Of a stretch of DNA of 64,000 nt, positions 9,269-17,803 are shown piece after piece (within the stretch, counting starts at the first letter, position 1; each line of letters starts with the position of its first letter). The notes beneath the pieces are model-generated. The model did no database searches. It had not been told where the DNA came from and saw only the letters and a program-made list of their open reading frames with translations. Origin of the DNA: Bradyrhizobium arachidis (GTDB taxonomy: Bacteria > Pseudomonadota > Alphaproteobacteria > Rhizobiales > Xanthobacteraceae); assembly GCF_015291705.1 (NCBI RefSeq), contig NZ_CP030050.1:6200001-6264000 (forward strand), written 5' to 3'. The translations under genes and the position numbers were made by a program.

Positions 9269-9589
9269 ATGAGCCGGGATCCGAAGGATTTGATTGCGCC
9301 GACACCGCGCGAACGCGAGCTGATGATGCTGATTGCGCGGGGACTGCAGAACAAGAATATCGCCTACGAGCTCAAGATCTCCGAAAACACTGTGCGGGCG
9401 CATATCGGCAACATCATGCGAAAATACCGCCTCCAGAACCGGACCCAGGTCGCAATGATTTTTGCCCTGCATACGGCGCCGCCATCGCTGCGCCGCGATC
9501 TGGTCAGTGGCGGCGATTATGCAACGACGACGACGACGCCGGCGCAGGCGGTCGCGCAGGCGACGCGGGTACCGACCGCGCCGGATTGA
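9269..9589 (+). CDS. Stand-alone LuxR-type HTH transcriptional regulator
   Basis: 106 aa. Residues about 10-65 are a complete LuxR/GerE HTH (TPRERELMMLIARGLQNKNI, then ELKISENTVRAHIGNIM). No receiver or autoinducer domain precedes it, so it is a bare DNA-binding module. The C-terminal tail is Thr/Ala-rich and low complexity. AGGAGGAAG is well placed before the ATG at 9269. It lies 51 bp after the permease and may be cotranscribed. CsgD of enteric curli systems is also LuxR-type, but CsgD has an N-terminal receiver-like domain that is missing here. Confidence 0.82.
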   Translation: MSRDPKDLIAPTPRERELMMLIARGLQNKNIAYELKISENTVRAHIGNIMRKYRLQNRTQVAMIFALHTAPPSLRRDLVSGGDYATTTTTPAQAVAQATRVPTAPD

Positions 9590-10207
9590 CCGTCCTGACC
9601 ACAATTGCTTGCACTGCGCCGGGACGAAACACCGATATCCGGGTCAACGGCACGGCGACAATATAATTCTCTTTATTAGAATTCGGATTTTTGTTAGATA
9701 TTGCGTACTCCGGCCCGAGGAAGAGGGCGTATCGCGATCGTCACGAACGTGGACCGGGCGGCGGTGGGCGTGGGCCACATCGGCGCGAAAAGCTTCGCAG
9801 GGCGGGCAACCGTGAGCGAAGACCTCGCGCCTGCGACAGATGTGGTTCACGTACGGCAAAATCGTGTGGTCCTGGCGCCCGGGGTCTGTGCGCCAAGTCT
9901 TGCGGTGATGTGGCGGCCCGACCGGGCACGCGCATCAGTCATCTGCACGGCGACGGGGGCAATAGTGCATCGCTCCCCGGGGAGCGCACGACATAAGCCG
10001 TTCCAACCACTGCGCAGGGAAGGCCGGATGTTTGGCTTCACCTGTATGCCGCTGTGCAAATTCTTTGTTGCCACCTTTCGCACAGTGGACCGTGGGTGCC
10101 CGGCCGGCACCCGGTCTTCCCTGCGCCCTCTTTCAGTTGAGGGTGAGGTATCGAGGCAAAGCTCGGGCGAAATGCGCCGCGAGGATGCGAAGGTGTGTCG
10201 GGAGGCC

Positions 10208-10291
10208 GTAGGATGGGTAGAGCGAAGCGAAACCCATCATGTTTCAGCGAGGAGAAAGTCGATGGGTTTCGCTTCGCTCTACCCATCCTAC
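10208..10291. repeat. Perfect 31-bp inverted repeat, family C (GTAGGATGGGTAGAGCG type)
   Basis: Bases 10208-10238 are the exact reverse complement of 10261-10291 (31 of 31), with a 22-base spacer. A nearly identical copy lies at 49892-49976, and shorter relatives lie at 36159-36246, 44313-44400, 50730-50816 and 56252-56372. All are intergenic and share a GTAGG(A/G)TGGG core at each outer end. They would form long hairpins in RNA or single-stranded DNA. Confidence 0.9.
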
Positions 10292-10363
10292 AAAGTACGC
10301 TCGCAATGACTTGTCCGTGAGGCTGAGGCCCCTCCCCCAACCCTATTGCATGCTCGTCCGCCC

Positions 10364-10381
10364 TTGTAACAAAACTGTCAT
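10364..10381 (+). promoter_or_regulatory. Putative Pho box (PhoB operator)
   Basis: TTGTAAC-AAAA-CTGTCAT: two direct 7-mers separated by four A residues. The second is identical to the consensus half-site CTGTCAT and the first keeps the TGT core. It lies 69 bp upstream of a secreted phosphodiesterase/phosphatase gene, the expected place for phosphate-starvation control. Confidence 0.6.
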
Positions 10382-10449
10382 ACAGCAAAACTAAACGAAG
10401 GCGGGGGCCGCGGTCGGCGGCCATGCCGCCTCACCGCTAGGAGACTTCG

Positions 10450-12306
10450 ATGCGCCGTTCACTGGTGTTGCTGTCAGCCGGACTGACAGTGCTGTCCACC
10501 GGATTTGCCTCCGCCCAGAACAACACGCCCCGCAACCTGATCCTGTTCATACCGGACGGCCTGCGGGCGCTGAAGGTCACCCCTGAAACGGCGCCGGCGA
10601 TGGCCGAGGTCCGCGACAAGGGCGTCAACTTCAAGAACTCGCACTCGCTGTTCCCGACCTTCACCATGGCCAACGGCTCGGCGATGTCGACCGGCCATTA
10701 TCTCGGCGATACCGGCGTGTTCTCCAACACGATCTGGACCAACTACACCTCCGTTCCCGCCGGCGACACGGTCGTCCCCTTCATCGAGAACGACGCCGTG
10801 CTCGGTGACATCGACGAGCATTTCAAGGGCGACTATCTCAACGAAGAAACCGTTTTGAAGATGGCCCGCGACAAGGGCCTCAGCACCGCGGCGATCGGCA
10901 AGGTCGGCCCGACCTACCAGTGGGACCACACCGACCACCCGGAGAAGCCGGGCCAGCACTCGATCGTGATCGACGACTCCACTGGCGGCAAGAACGGCGT
11001 GGCGCTCTCGGACGAGATGAAGGACGCGCTGACCAAGGCAAGCCTCCCCCTCACCACCCCGAGCCGCGGCGACAACGGCAAGGCGGGCGATGCCAAGACG
11101 CCGGGCACCACGGTCGCCAACGTCGCCCAGCAGGCCTATTTCGCCGACGTCACCACCAAGGTGGTGCTGCCGATGTTCAAGGCCCGCAACAAGCCGTTCG
11201 TGCTGGTGTTCTGGTCGCGCGACCCTGACGGCACCCAGCATAACCAGGGCGACAGCCTCAACCAGATCATGCCGGGCATCAACGGCCCGAGCACGATGGC
11301 CAGCATCAAGAACGTTGACAACAACCTCGCCCAGATCCGCAAGGCGCTGGACGAGCTTGGGCTCGCCGCCAACACCAACATCATGATCCAGGCCGACCAC
11401 GGCTTCTCGACCATCTCCAAGGAGAGCAAGACCAGCCCCTCGGCCAAGCTGAGCTATGACGACACGCCGAAGGACTTTTTGCCGATGGGCTTCTTGGCGA
11501 TCGATCTCGCCAAGGCGCTCGACCTGCCGCTGTTCGACCCCAACGACAAGAACGCCAAGGTCGAAGGCAACAAGCATCCCAAGGCCGGCAACGGCGTGCT
11601 CGGAGCCAATCCGGAGAAACCCGATCTCGTCATCGCCACCAATGGCGGCTCGGACCTGATCTACCTGCCCAACAAGGACAAGAAGCTCGCCGCGAAGACG
11701 ATCAAGGCGCTGCTCGAGCAGGACTACGTCTCGGGCCTGTTCGTCGACGACTCCCTCGGCCGCTTCCCCGGCACGCTGCCGCTGTCGAGCATCAACCTGC
11801 GCGGCAAGTCGGCGACGCCGACGCCAGCGATCGTCGTCAACTTCCGCTCCTATGCCAGCGAGTGTGGCGAGGCGCCGACCAACTGCTCGGTGCAGGTCGC
11901 CGACACCGTGCTGCGCCAGGGCCAGGGCATGCATGGCAGCTTCAGCCGCGGCGACACCATGAACTTCATGGCGGCCATCGGTCCGGACTTCAAGACCGGC
12001 TATGTCAGCGAGATCCCGGTCAGCAATGCCGACGTCGGCATGACCGCGGCGCAGCTCCTCGGGCTGCGCAGTTCGGGCAACGGCGGCCTCGTCGGCCGCG
12101 TGATGTCGGAGGCGCTGCCGAACGGCATCGTGCCGAAGGCCTACAAGACCGTGGAGCGCTCGAAGAAGAAGTCCGAGAACGGTCTGGAGACCGTGCTGAA
12201 CGTCCAGCGCGTCGGCAGCCAGCGTTATTTCGATGCCGCAGGCTTCCCCGGCCGCACGCTCGGCCTCGAGCCGGACACCGGCAAACAAAAAACGGCGGGG
12301 AAATAA
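10450..12306 (+). CDS. Secreted alkaline phosphatase superfamily protein (type I phosphodiesterase/nucleotide pyrophosphatase-like)
   Basis: 618 aa with an N-terminal signal peptide (MRRSLVLLSAGLTVLS, cleavage after ASA). The superfamily metal sites are visible: D36 in LILFIPDGLR, a Thr nucleophile in SLFPTFTMANG (T70 or T72), the DPDGTQHNQGD stretch (around residue 259) and ADHGFS (around 318). The FPTxTxxNG pattern resembles nucleotide pyrophosphatase/phosphodiesterases more than classical PhoA. It should act in the periplasm on phosphodiesters or phosphonates. A good Pho box lies 69 bp upstream, and two terminator-like hairpins follow. The exact substrate is unknown. Confidence 0.85.
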   Translation: MRRSLVLLSAGLTVLSTGFASAQNNTPRNLILFIPDGLRALKVTPETAPAMAEVRDKGVNFKNSHSLFPTFTMANGSAMSTGHYLGDTGVFSNTIWTNYTSVPAGDTVVPFIENDAVLGDIDEHFKGDYLNEETVLKMARDKGLSTAAIGKVGPTYQWDHTDHPEKPGQHSIVIDDSTGGKNGVALSDEMKDALTKASLPLTTPSRGDNGKAGDAKTPGTTVANVAQQAYFADVTTKVVLPMFKARNKPFVLVFWSRDPDGTQHNQGDSLNQIMPGINGPSTMASIKNVDNNLAQIRKALDELGLAANTNIMIQADHGFSTISKESKTSPSAKLSYDDTPKDFLPMGFLAIDLAKALDLPLFDPNDKNAKVEGNKHPKAGNGVLGANPEKPDLVIATNGGSDLIYLPNKDKKLAAKTIKALLEQDYVSGLFVDDSLGRFPGTLPLSSINLRGKSATPTPAIVVNFRSYASECGEAPTNCSVQVADTVLRQGQGMHGSFSRGDTMNFMAAIGPDFKTGYVSEIPVSNADVGMTAAQLLGLRSSGNGGLVGRVMSEALPNGIVPKAYKTVERSKKKSENGLETVLNVQRVGSQRYFDAAGFPGRTLGLEPDTGKQKTAGK

Positions 12307-12343
12307 CCCCGCCGCTTCGCTCGCGCCCCGCAAGGGGCGCGAG
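12293..12343 (+). terminator. Two consecutive GC hairpins at the 3' end of the phosphatase gene
   Basis: CGGCGGGG (12293-12300) pairs with CCCCGCCG (12307-12314) around the stop codon. CTCGCGCCCC (12320-12329) then pairs with GGGGCGCGAG (12334-12343). The T-tracts are poor. The second hairpin also faces the convergent gene ending at 12362 and may serve both directions. Confidence 0.6.
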
Positions 12344-12361
12344 GACATCTTAGTCTAGTTG

Positions 12362-12925
12362 TTACATGCCGATGTCGAACACGTTCGGCAGCTGGCCCGC
12401 CAGAGGCAGCGCGGTGGCGCCGAGGAACGTCGCCACCATCGCCATCAGGCGACGGTTGTTGTGGCGCTTGCCGCGCATCTGGCCGGCGATCCACTCCAGC
12501 ATCTCGCTGTTGACCTTGGAGGCGTAGGCCGGCGCCCAGCTCTCGATGTCGGTCTCGGCCGAGAGCGCGACGCTGCGCGGCGGCACTTTCAGGCCCGAGG
12601 CGCTGGCCGCGTAATGGGCGACAGCCTTGGCCAGGAGGTCGTCGAAGCGTCCGCCATCGGTGCGCTCGGTTGCGGCCTCGTTGATCTCGAACAGGACTTC
12701 GGCCTCGGCGCGGCTGACCGGCTGGTCGTTGACGGCGGCGGCAGTCAGGATGCGGGCGCACCAGGCAGTGTCATCGGCATCGAGCGCGCGCGAGAAATGG
12801 ACCCGGCCCTTGGTGGTCGGGCCTTCGCCCGTGATCACGCCGTCGCGCACGATGGTCAGTGCATGGGCCGAGGTATCGCGGCAGGACGGCTCGAGGGACG
12901 GCAACTTAGGCGCAGGGGCAGACAT
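12362..12925 (-). CDS. Conserved hypothetical protein
   Basis: 187 aa, not recognised by name. No signal peptide. The sequence is a mixed alpha/charged domain (DADDTAWCARILTAAAVNDQ, RAEAEVLFEINEAATE, FDDLLAKAVAHYAAS), probably helical. It ends with a hydrophobic stretch (LMAMVATFLGATALPLAGQL, about 160-180) that could be a C-terminal membrane anchor or helix. HYAAS followed by LKVPPRSVALS is a possible conserved core. It is convergent with the phosphatase gene, and nothing in the context defines its role. Confidence 0.7.
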   Translation of the reverse strand: MSAPAPKLPSLEPSCRDTSAHALTIVRDGVITGEGPTTKGRVHFSRALDADDTAWCARILTAAAVNDQPVSRAEAEVLFEINEAATERTDGGRFDDLLAKAVAHYAASASGLKVPPRSVALSAETDIESWAPAYASKVNSEMLEWIAGQMRGKRHNNRRLMAMVATFLGATALPLAGQLPNVFDIGM

Positions 12926-13306
12926 AGTTCACTTCCAGATTTCTTCCGACCGACCAGCATTTTCATGCGGACGTAAAGGGGTGGTTAATGATTGACTAGG
13001 GGGATCGCGACTTTTCTCAATGGTTGCCGATTAGTCGCTACGAGGACCATTTCGGTTCCGGAGAGCGTCGGGCGAGCGTGATGCGGGTCATAAAAGGCTT
13101 TATCGGGGCAATCGAGACCGTGTGGCTCCGGTGGAGGTGTTTCGCCGCAGGCGCCCCTGTAACAGAAAGGTGCTAGAAAATCGGCCCTTCAGAGAAGGAA
13201 TTCACATTTTACTTGAGCCCGTTCACTTGAGCTCGCTCACAGCCTATACTGACGGCCAGGGCTAGAGACGAATTCCAAAGTAAATTCAATGAGATGAGGT
13301 AGAACC
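12926..13306. other. Divergent intergenic region upstream of the peroxiredoxin gene
   Basis: 381 bp between divergent genes, presumably holding both promoters. No coding frame, tRNA or repeat was recognised. The last 100 bases are less GC-rich, consistent with a promoter for the peroxiredoxin gene, but no defined -35/-10 pair can be supported. Confidence 0.4.
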
Positions 13307-13966
13307 ATGACACTTCCGATCGGCGCCACCGCACCCGACTTCGAAGCCGAGACCACCGAAGGGAAGATCAAGTTCCACGACTGGATCGGCAGCAGCTGGG
13401 CGCTCCTGTTTTCGCACCCCAAGGACTTCACGCCGGTTTGTACGACCGAGCTCGGCGCGCTCGCCAAGCTGAAGCCGGAATTCGACAAGCGCGGCGTCAA
13501 GCTGATGGGCCTCTCGGTCGACCCGGTCGACCGTCACGCCAAATGGTCCGAGGACATCAAGGAGACGCAAGGCGCGGCTCCCAACTATCCGATGATCGGC
13601 GACACCGATTTCAACGTCTCGAAGCTCTATGAGATGCTGCCGGCTTCGACCTCGGGCGATCCCCTCACCCGCACCCCCGCCGACAACCAGACCGTCCGCA
13701 ACGTCTTCATCATCGGGCCGGACAAGAAGATCAAGCTGGTGCTGGTCTATCCGATGACCACGGGCCGGAACTTCCAGGAAATCCTGCGCGTGATCGACTC
13801 GCTCCAGATGACCGCCAAGCACCGCGTCGCGACCCCCGCAGACTGGAAGCAGGGCGAGGACGTCATCATCGCGGGCTCGGTCTCGAACGATGAGGCCAAG
13901 ACGATCTACCCGCAGGGCTGGAAAGAGCCGAAGCCCTACATCCGCATCGTGCCGCAGCCGAAATGA
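13307..13966 (+). CDS. 1-Cys peroxiredoxin (Prx6 family)
   Basis: 219 aa. The thioredoxin fold starts at residue 4 (IGATAPDFEAET). The peroxidatic cysteine is C45 in the hallmark HPKDFTPVCTTE, and the Prx6-type extended C-terminal domain (about 150-219, TPADWKQGEDV) is complete. No second resolving Cys is seen, in line with a 1-Cys mechanism using an external thiol. It reduces H2O2 and organic hydroperoxides in the cytoplasm. A monocistronic layout is likely: its own promoter region upstream and a strong hairpin immediately after. Confidence 0.93.
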   Translation: MTLPIGATAPDFEAETTEGKIKFHDWIGSSWALLFSHPKDFTPVCTTELGALAKLKPEFDKRGVKLMGLSVDPVDRHAKWSEDIKETQGAAPNYPMIGDTDFNVSKLYEMLPASTSGDPLTRTPADNQTVRNVFIIGPDKKIKLVLVYPMTTGRNFQEILRVIDSLQMTAKHRVATPADWKQGEDVIIAGSVSNDEAKTIYPQGWKEPKPYIRIVPQPK

Positions 13967-14003
13967 CTTTTGGCGGTCGCGGGTAGCGACCGCAAAAAGT
14001 CAT
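13963..14003. terminator. Bidirectional hairpin terminator after the peroxiredoxin gene
   Basis: GCGGTCGC (13973-13980) and GCGACCGC (13986-13993) form a stem extended by ATGACTTTT on one side and AAAAAGTCAT on the other. It overlaps the stop codon and has T-runs in both orientations, a textbook factor-independent terminator. Confidence 0.75.
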
Positions 14004-14099
14004 CCCGGGATGGTCCGAAGGACCAGACCCGGGATCTCGAGATTCTCTGGTGCGCAATTGCGCACCAGAGTTCGGTGCTTCGCACCGCCCCGGAATGAC
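14000..14099. repeat. Palindromic intergenic repeat, family D (GTCATCCCGGG type)
   Basis: The ends GTCATCCCGGG and CCCCGGAATGAC are imperfect inverse copies, and the interior holds nested hairpins (GGTCCGAAGGACC and TCTGGTGCGCAATTGCGCACC). Related copies are at 31932-32008 and 45279-45359. It is non-coding and lies between convergent genes. Confidence 0.75.
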
Positions 14100-14109
14100 C
14101 GGGTGAAAA

Positions 14110-15840
14110 CTAGGCCGCGTGCACGCGGTCCAGAAAGCCGTCGACCTCGGCCTTCAGGTGCAGGCTCTCGCCCGACAGCGCCTGGGCCGATGCAAACATC
14201 CGGCTCGACGTCTCCCCGGTCTCGCTCGCGCCCTTGGCTGCGTGCCGGACATTGACCGCAACATCGGCGGTGCCCGAAGCCGCGGCGCGCACGCTGGCCG
14301 CGATGTTCTGGGTCGCGCTCCGCTGCTGCTCGACCGCAGCCGAGATCGAGCTCGCGATGCCGCTGATGCGCTCGATGGTCTGGCCGATGCCCTTGACCGC
14401 GGCGACCGATTCCTCGGTTGCAAGCTGCATGCTGGCGATCTGGTTCGAGATCTCGTCGGTCGCTTTCGCGGTCTGACCGGCGAGCGTCTTGACCTCCTGG
14501 GCCACCACCGCAAAGCCGCGGCCGGCATCGCCCGCGCGCGCGGCCTCGATGGTGGCGTTGAGCGCCAGCAGGTTGGTCTGCTCGGCGATCGACGTGATCA
14601 GCTTGACGACGTCACCGATCCGCGCGCCTGCCTCGGAGAGCTGCGCGATGCGCTGATCGGTCGCTTCGGCCTGCCGCACGGCTTCTGCAGAGATCTCGTT
14701 CGATTCCTGCACCCTCCGGGTGATCTCGGAGATCGACTGGGACAGCTCGTCGGAGGCAGAGGCCGCCGAACGCACGTGATCGGAGGCGCTTTCGGACGCC
14801 CCGGCCGACTGCGCCGACAGCTCTGCCGTGGAGCGCGCGGTGTCGGTGAGCTGCCGCGCCACCCGCTCGAACTCGCCTGACGATGTCAGCACCTTGTCGA
14901 GAATGCCGCCGACGCTGCTGCGGAACTGCTCGACGAAATTGCGCAGCTCCGCCTTGCGCTGCTCGGCCGCGGCAGCCGTGGCCGCCGCCTGCTCGCTGCG
15001 CAGGCGCGCCCGCTCCAGTGAATTGCTTTTGAATACCGCGACCGTGCGGGCGATCTCCCCGATCTCGTCGGCGCGATCCTCGCACTCGATCGTGACGTCG
15101 CTTTGGCCTTCGGCCAGCGCCGTGAGCGAGCGCGCGACCGAGGTGAGCGGCCGGGTGACGCGGCGGACGATCACGAGAGTGAGGACCAGCACCAGCAGCG
15201 CGGCAAGCCCGGCGGCGGCCGCCATGCTCTCGATCGCCCGGGCCAGCATGCTCTCGAACTGGGCCATGGGGATGCCGACATAGAGAATGCCGGCGACCTT
15301 GCCGGCCCCGTCCACGACCGGGAAATAGGCGGTCATGAAGGACTTGCCGAACAGCGTGGCCGGCCCCTTATAAGCTTCGCCCCGGCGCAGCAGCGCCTGG
15401 CCCGGATGGTCGGCGGCAAGCTGGGTGCCGACGGCGCGGTCGCCATTCTCCTTCTTCACATTGGTCGAGCGGCGCACGAACTGGCCGCTCGCATCGTCGA
15501 ACACGAACAGGGTCGCATTGCCGCCGACATAGGACACCGCGCGATCGACGATGGCGTGATCCCTGAATTCGGGCATCCTGGGGATCTCGGCGCGCACCAC
15601 CGCGCCGTCCCTCACCGTGATCTTGGCGTCGGGAGCGGTCTCGGCAAAAGCCAGCGCCAGCGTGCGCAGATTGACCTCGATGTCGCGGAGCGCGCGATCA
15701 TTGAAAGCGGAGGTGAGCGACCAATAGCCCGCTCCAACCACCAGCGCCGTGTTCACGGCGATCAACAACACCGCGCACAGCACGGCCTTGGTGCCGAGCT
15801 TGAACTGCGGCAGGAACTTCGCCGTTGAAAGGCTGGACAT
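14110..15840 (-). CDS. Methyl-accepting chemotaxis protein with Cache-type sensor
   Basis: 576 aa from the ATG at 15840. The order is a membrane segment (about 15-37), a periplasmic Cache domain of the Cache3-Cache2 type (about 38-200, with [20 protein letters not shown] and GILYVGIP), a second membrane segment (about 205-226), HAMP (to about 280) and a coiled-coil signalling domain. The signalling hairpin is highly conserved ([18 protein letters not shown] at about 415-432, [11 protein letters not shown]). It should relay a periplasmic ligand signal to CheA/CheW. The C-terminus lacks a CheR pentapeptide. No che genes are adjacent. Confidence 0.92.
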   Translation of the reverse strand: MSSLSTAKFLPQFKLGTKAVLCAVLLIAVNTALVVGAGYWSLTSAFNDRALRDIEVNLRTLALAFAETAPDAKITVRDGAVVRAEIPRMPEFRDHAIVDRAVSYVGGNATLFVFDDASGQFVRRSTNVKKENGDRAVGTQLAADHPGQALLRRGEAYKGPATLFGKSFMTAYFPVVDGAGKVAGILYVGIPMAQFESMLARAIESMAAAAGLAALLVLVLTLVIVRRVTRPLTSVARSLTALAEGQSDVTIECEDRADEIGEIARTVAVFKSNSLERARLRSEQAAATAAAAEQRKAELRNFVEQFRSSVGGILDKVLTSSGEFERVARQLTDTARSTAELSAQSAGASESASDHVRSAASASDELSQSISEITRRVQESNEISAEAVRQAEATDQRIAQLSEAGARIGDVVKLITSIAEQTNLLALNATIEAARAGDAGRGFAVVAQEVKTLAGQTAKATDEISNQIASMQLATEESVAAVKGIGQTIERISGIASSISAAVEQQRSATQNIAASVRAAASGTADVAVNVRHAAKGASETGETSSRMFASAQALSGESLHLKAEVDGFLDRVHAA

Positions 15841-15870
15841 GAATGGAATGACCCCCGTAATTCCTGCATA

Positions 15871-17412
15871 TTGGTGCAATTGGCTTACGGCCCCATTAAC
15901 GACGGTTCACAGCGCGGCCCGCGGCATGGTTTCCAAATTGTAAACGAGGCCCTCCTGACCCCGCCAAGCGCGCCGCCCATCATCGTCTGGTTCCGCGAAG
16001 ACCTCCGGTTGTCGGATCACCCTGCCCTCCATGCCGCCGTAAAGGCCGGCGCGCTGGTGATCTGCCTCTATGTGCTGGACGAGACCGCTGGACGGGCGCC
16101 GGGCGGCGCGGCGCGCTGGTGGCTGGCGCAGTCGCTGCGGGCGCTCGGCGCCGAGATCATCGCGCGCGGCGGATCGCTGATCCTGCGCAGGGGAGCGGCG
16201 GCCAAAGTGATCTCCGGACTGGCTCGGGAGAGCGGCGCCCGCGCCGTCTATTGGAATGTGATCGAGCAGGCGCCGCACAAGGCGGTTGAGAGCGAGCTCG
16301 AAGCGGCGCTGGCAAAGCTCGGCGTGGACTCGCAATGCTTTCCCGGTGACCTGCTGGCCCCGCCCTCCGCGATCCGCAACAAGGAAGGCCGGGGCCTGCG
16401 CGTGTTCACGCCGTTCTGGCGGCGCGTGCTGTCGCTCGGCGATCCGCCAAAGCCGCTGCCCGCACCGAAGCAGCTACATCCTGCACCGACGATCGCCGGC
16501 GACACATTGGAAAGCTGGCGGCTTGAGCCGGCCAAGCCGGACTGGGCGGGTGGCCTACACGAGACATGGACCCCCGGCGAGGCCGCGGCCCACGCGCGGC
16601 TGCGCGACTTCCTCAAGCACACCGCCCGCTCCTATGTCGGCGATCGCGACCGTCCGGACCGCGAGGGCACCTCAGGCCTGTCGCCGCACTTGCGGTTCGG
16701 CGAGCTCAGCCCGCGCCAGGTCTGGCACACCGCTCGCTTTGCAGCCGCGGAGGATCCCGCGATCGGGCCCGGCATCGAAAAATTCCTGAGCGAGCTCGGC
16801 TGGCGCGAGTTCTGCCGCCACCTGCTGCACGATCATCCCGACCTCGCCACCGAAAACCTGCAAGCCAATTTCGACGCATTCCCCTGGAAGCGCGACAAGA
16901 AAGCGCTGGCCGCCTGGCAGCGCGGGGCTACCGGCTACCCGATCGTCGATGCCGGCCTGCGCGAGCTCTGGCACACTGGCGTGATGCACAACCGGGTCCG
17001 GATGGTCGTCGCGTCTTTCCTGGTCAAGCACCTCCTGATCGACTGGCGCGACGGCGAGAGCTGGTTCTGGGACACGCTGGTCGATGCGGATGCCGGCAGC
17101 AATCCCGCCAACTGGCAATGGGTCGCCGGCTGCGGCGCCGATGCTGCGCCCTACTTCCGCGTGTTCAACCCAACACTCCAGGGCGAGAAGTTCGACCCTG
17201 ACGGAACCTATGTCCGGCGCTGGGTGCCGGAGTTGAAGGAGCTACCGGCAAAGCTGATCCACCAGCCTTGGCAAGCAACGCCGATCGAACTTGCCAGCGC
17301 CGACGTCACGCTCGGCAAGACCTATCCGAAAGCAATCATCGATCACACCAGGGGACGCGAGCGCGCACTCGCGGCCTACGCAAAGATCCGCAAAGGTCGA
17401 GCGTTGCTTTGA
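15871..17412 (+). CDS. phrB: Deoxyribodipyrimidine photolyase (CPD photolyase, class I)
   Basis: About 480-513 aa. The N-terminal photolyase alpha/beta domain begins [18 protein letters not shown]. The FAD-binding C-terminal domain carries [61 protein letters not shown] and [15 protein letters not shown], all diagnostic. It repairs cyclobutane pyrimidine dimers with blue light. No ATG lies in a suitable place. In-frame TTG (15871, 15880) and GTG (15874) codons are the available starts, so the N-terminus is uncertain. It is divergent from the chemoreceptor gene. Confidence 0.93.
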   Translation: MVQLAYGPINDGSQRGPRHGFQIVNEALLTPPSAPPIIVWFREDLRLSDHPALHAAVKAGALVICLYVLDETAGRAPGGAARWWLAQSLRALGAEIIARGGSLILRRGAAAKVISGLARESGARAVYWNVIEQAPHKAVESELEAALAKLGVDSQCFPGDLLAPPSAIRNKEGRGLRVFTPFWRRVLSLGDPPKPLPAPKQLHPAPTIAGDTLESWRLEPAKPDWAGGLHETWTPGEAAAHARLRDFLKHTARSYVGDRDRPDREGTSGLSPHLRFGELSPRQVWHTARFAAAEDPAIGPGIEKFLSELGWREFCRHLLHDHPDLATENLQANFDAFPWKRDKKALAAWQRGATGYPIVDAGLRELWHTGVMHNRVRMVVASFLVKHLLIDWRDGESWFWDTLVDADAGSNPANWQWVAGCGADAAPYFRVFNPTLQGEKFDPDGTYVRRWVPELKELPAKLIHQPWQATPIELASADVTLGKTYPKAIIDHTRGRERALAAYAKIRKGRALL

Positions 17413-17466
17413 CACAATTATGAAACCCGCTATCGTCATCGCTCCATACAAACCGTGGGGGACGAT

Positions 17467-17745
17467 ATGGACGAAGAGAAGCCGATCACCGAACAGGCGA
17501 TGGAGACGATCACCGCCGCCGTGGAAACGACCAAGGATGCCGCAGTCACTGCCGTCAAGCAGGTCCGGAAAGCCGCCAAGAAGGTCGCGAAGAAAGTAGC
17601 GCGGAAGAAGGCGAAGAAGTCTTCGAAGAAGGCCGCAAAGAAGTCGTCGAAGAAGGCGGCCAAGAAGACCGCGAAGAAGGCGGTGAAGAAATCCGCGAAG
17701 AAGGCCGCAAAAAAGAAAAAGAAGGCCAAGAAGTCCAAGCGTTGA
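17467..17745 (+). CDS. Lysine-rich histone H1-like nucleoid protein
   Basis: 92 aa from the ATG at 17467. A short acidic start (MDEEKPITEQAMETITAAVE, residues 1-20) is followed by about 60 residues of Lys/Ala repeats (AAKKVAKKVARKK, KKAAKKSSKKAAKK and so on). This is the composition of eukaryotic H1 C-terminal tails and of bacterial H1-like proteins (Hc1/AlgP-type). It probably binds DNA nonspecifically. It starts 54 bp after the photolyase stop on the same strand, so co-expression is possible. Low-complexity sequence limits homology claims. Confidence 0.72.
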   Translation: MDEEKPITEQAMETITAAVETTKDAAVTAVKQVRKAAKKVAKKVARKKAKKSSKKAAKKSSKKAAKKTAKKAVKKSAKKAAKKKKKAKKSKR

Positions 17746-17803
17746 TCGCAAGGTCGAGCACGTCTCCGGGTGCGGGCGCGCCCGGAGACGGCTCCAGCAA
17801 TAC

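Larger units (their letters stand above)
9590..10449. other. 860-bp intergenic region with repeats and a regulated promoter
   Basis: No convincing gene. A plus-strand frame of 202 codons (9701-10309) has atypical composition and spans a repeat. Bases about 9760-10200 look to me like a degenerate copy of an intergenic element recurrent in Bradyrhizobium genomes; this is recollection, not alignment. The region also has the perfect palindrome at 10208-10291 and the Pho box at 10364-10381. Confidence 0.5.

Noticed and set aside
9701..10309. Plus-strand 202-codon frame before the phosphatase gene
   Set aside because: It runs through a 31-bp palindrome and has an atypical amino acid mix, so it is better read as repeat-type intergenic DNA.
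10474..12348. Minus-strand open frame of 624 codons opposite the phosphatase gene
   Set aside because: The plus-strand gene has a signal peptide, metal-site motifs and a Pho box. The antisense product is a typical low-quality shadow.
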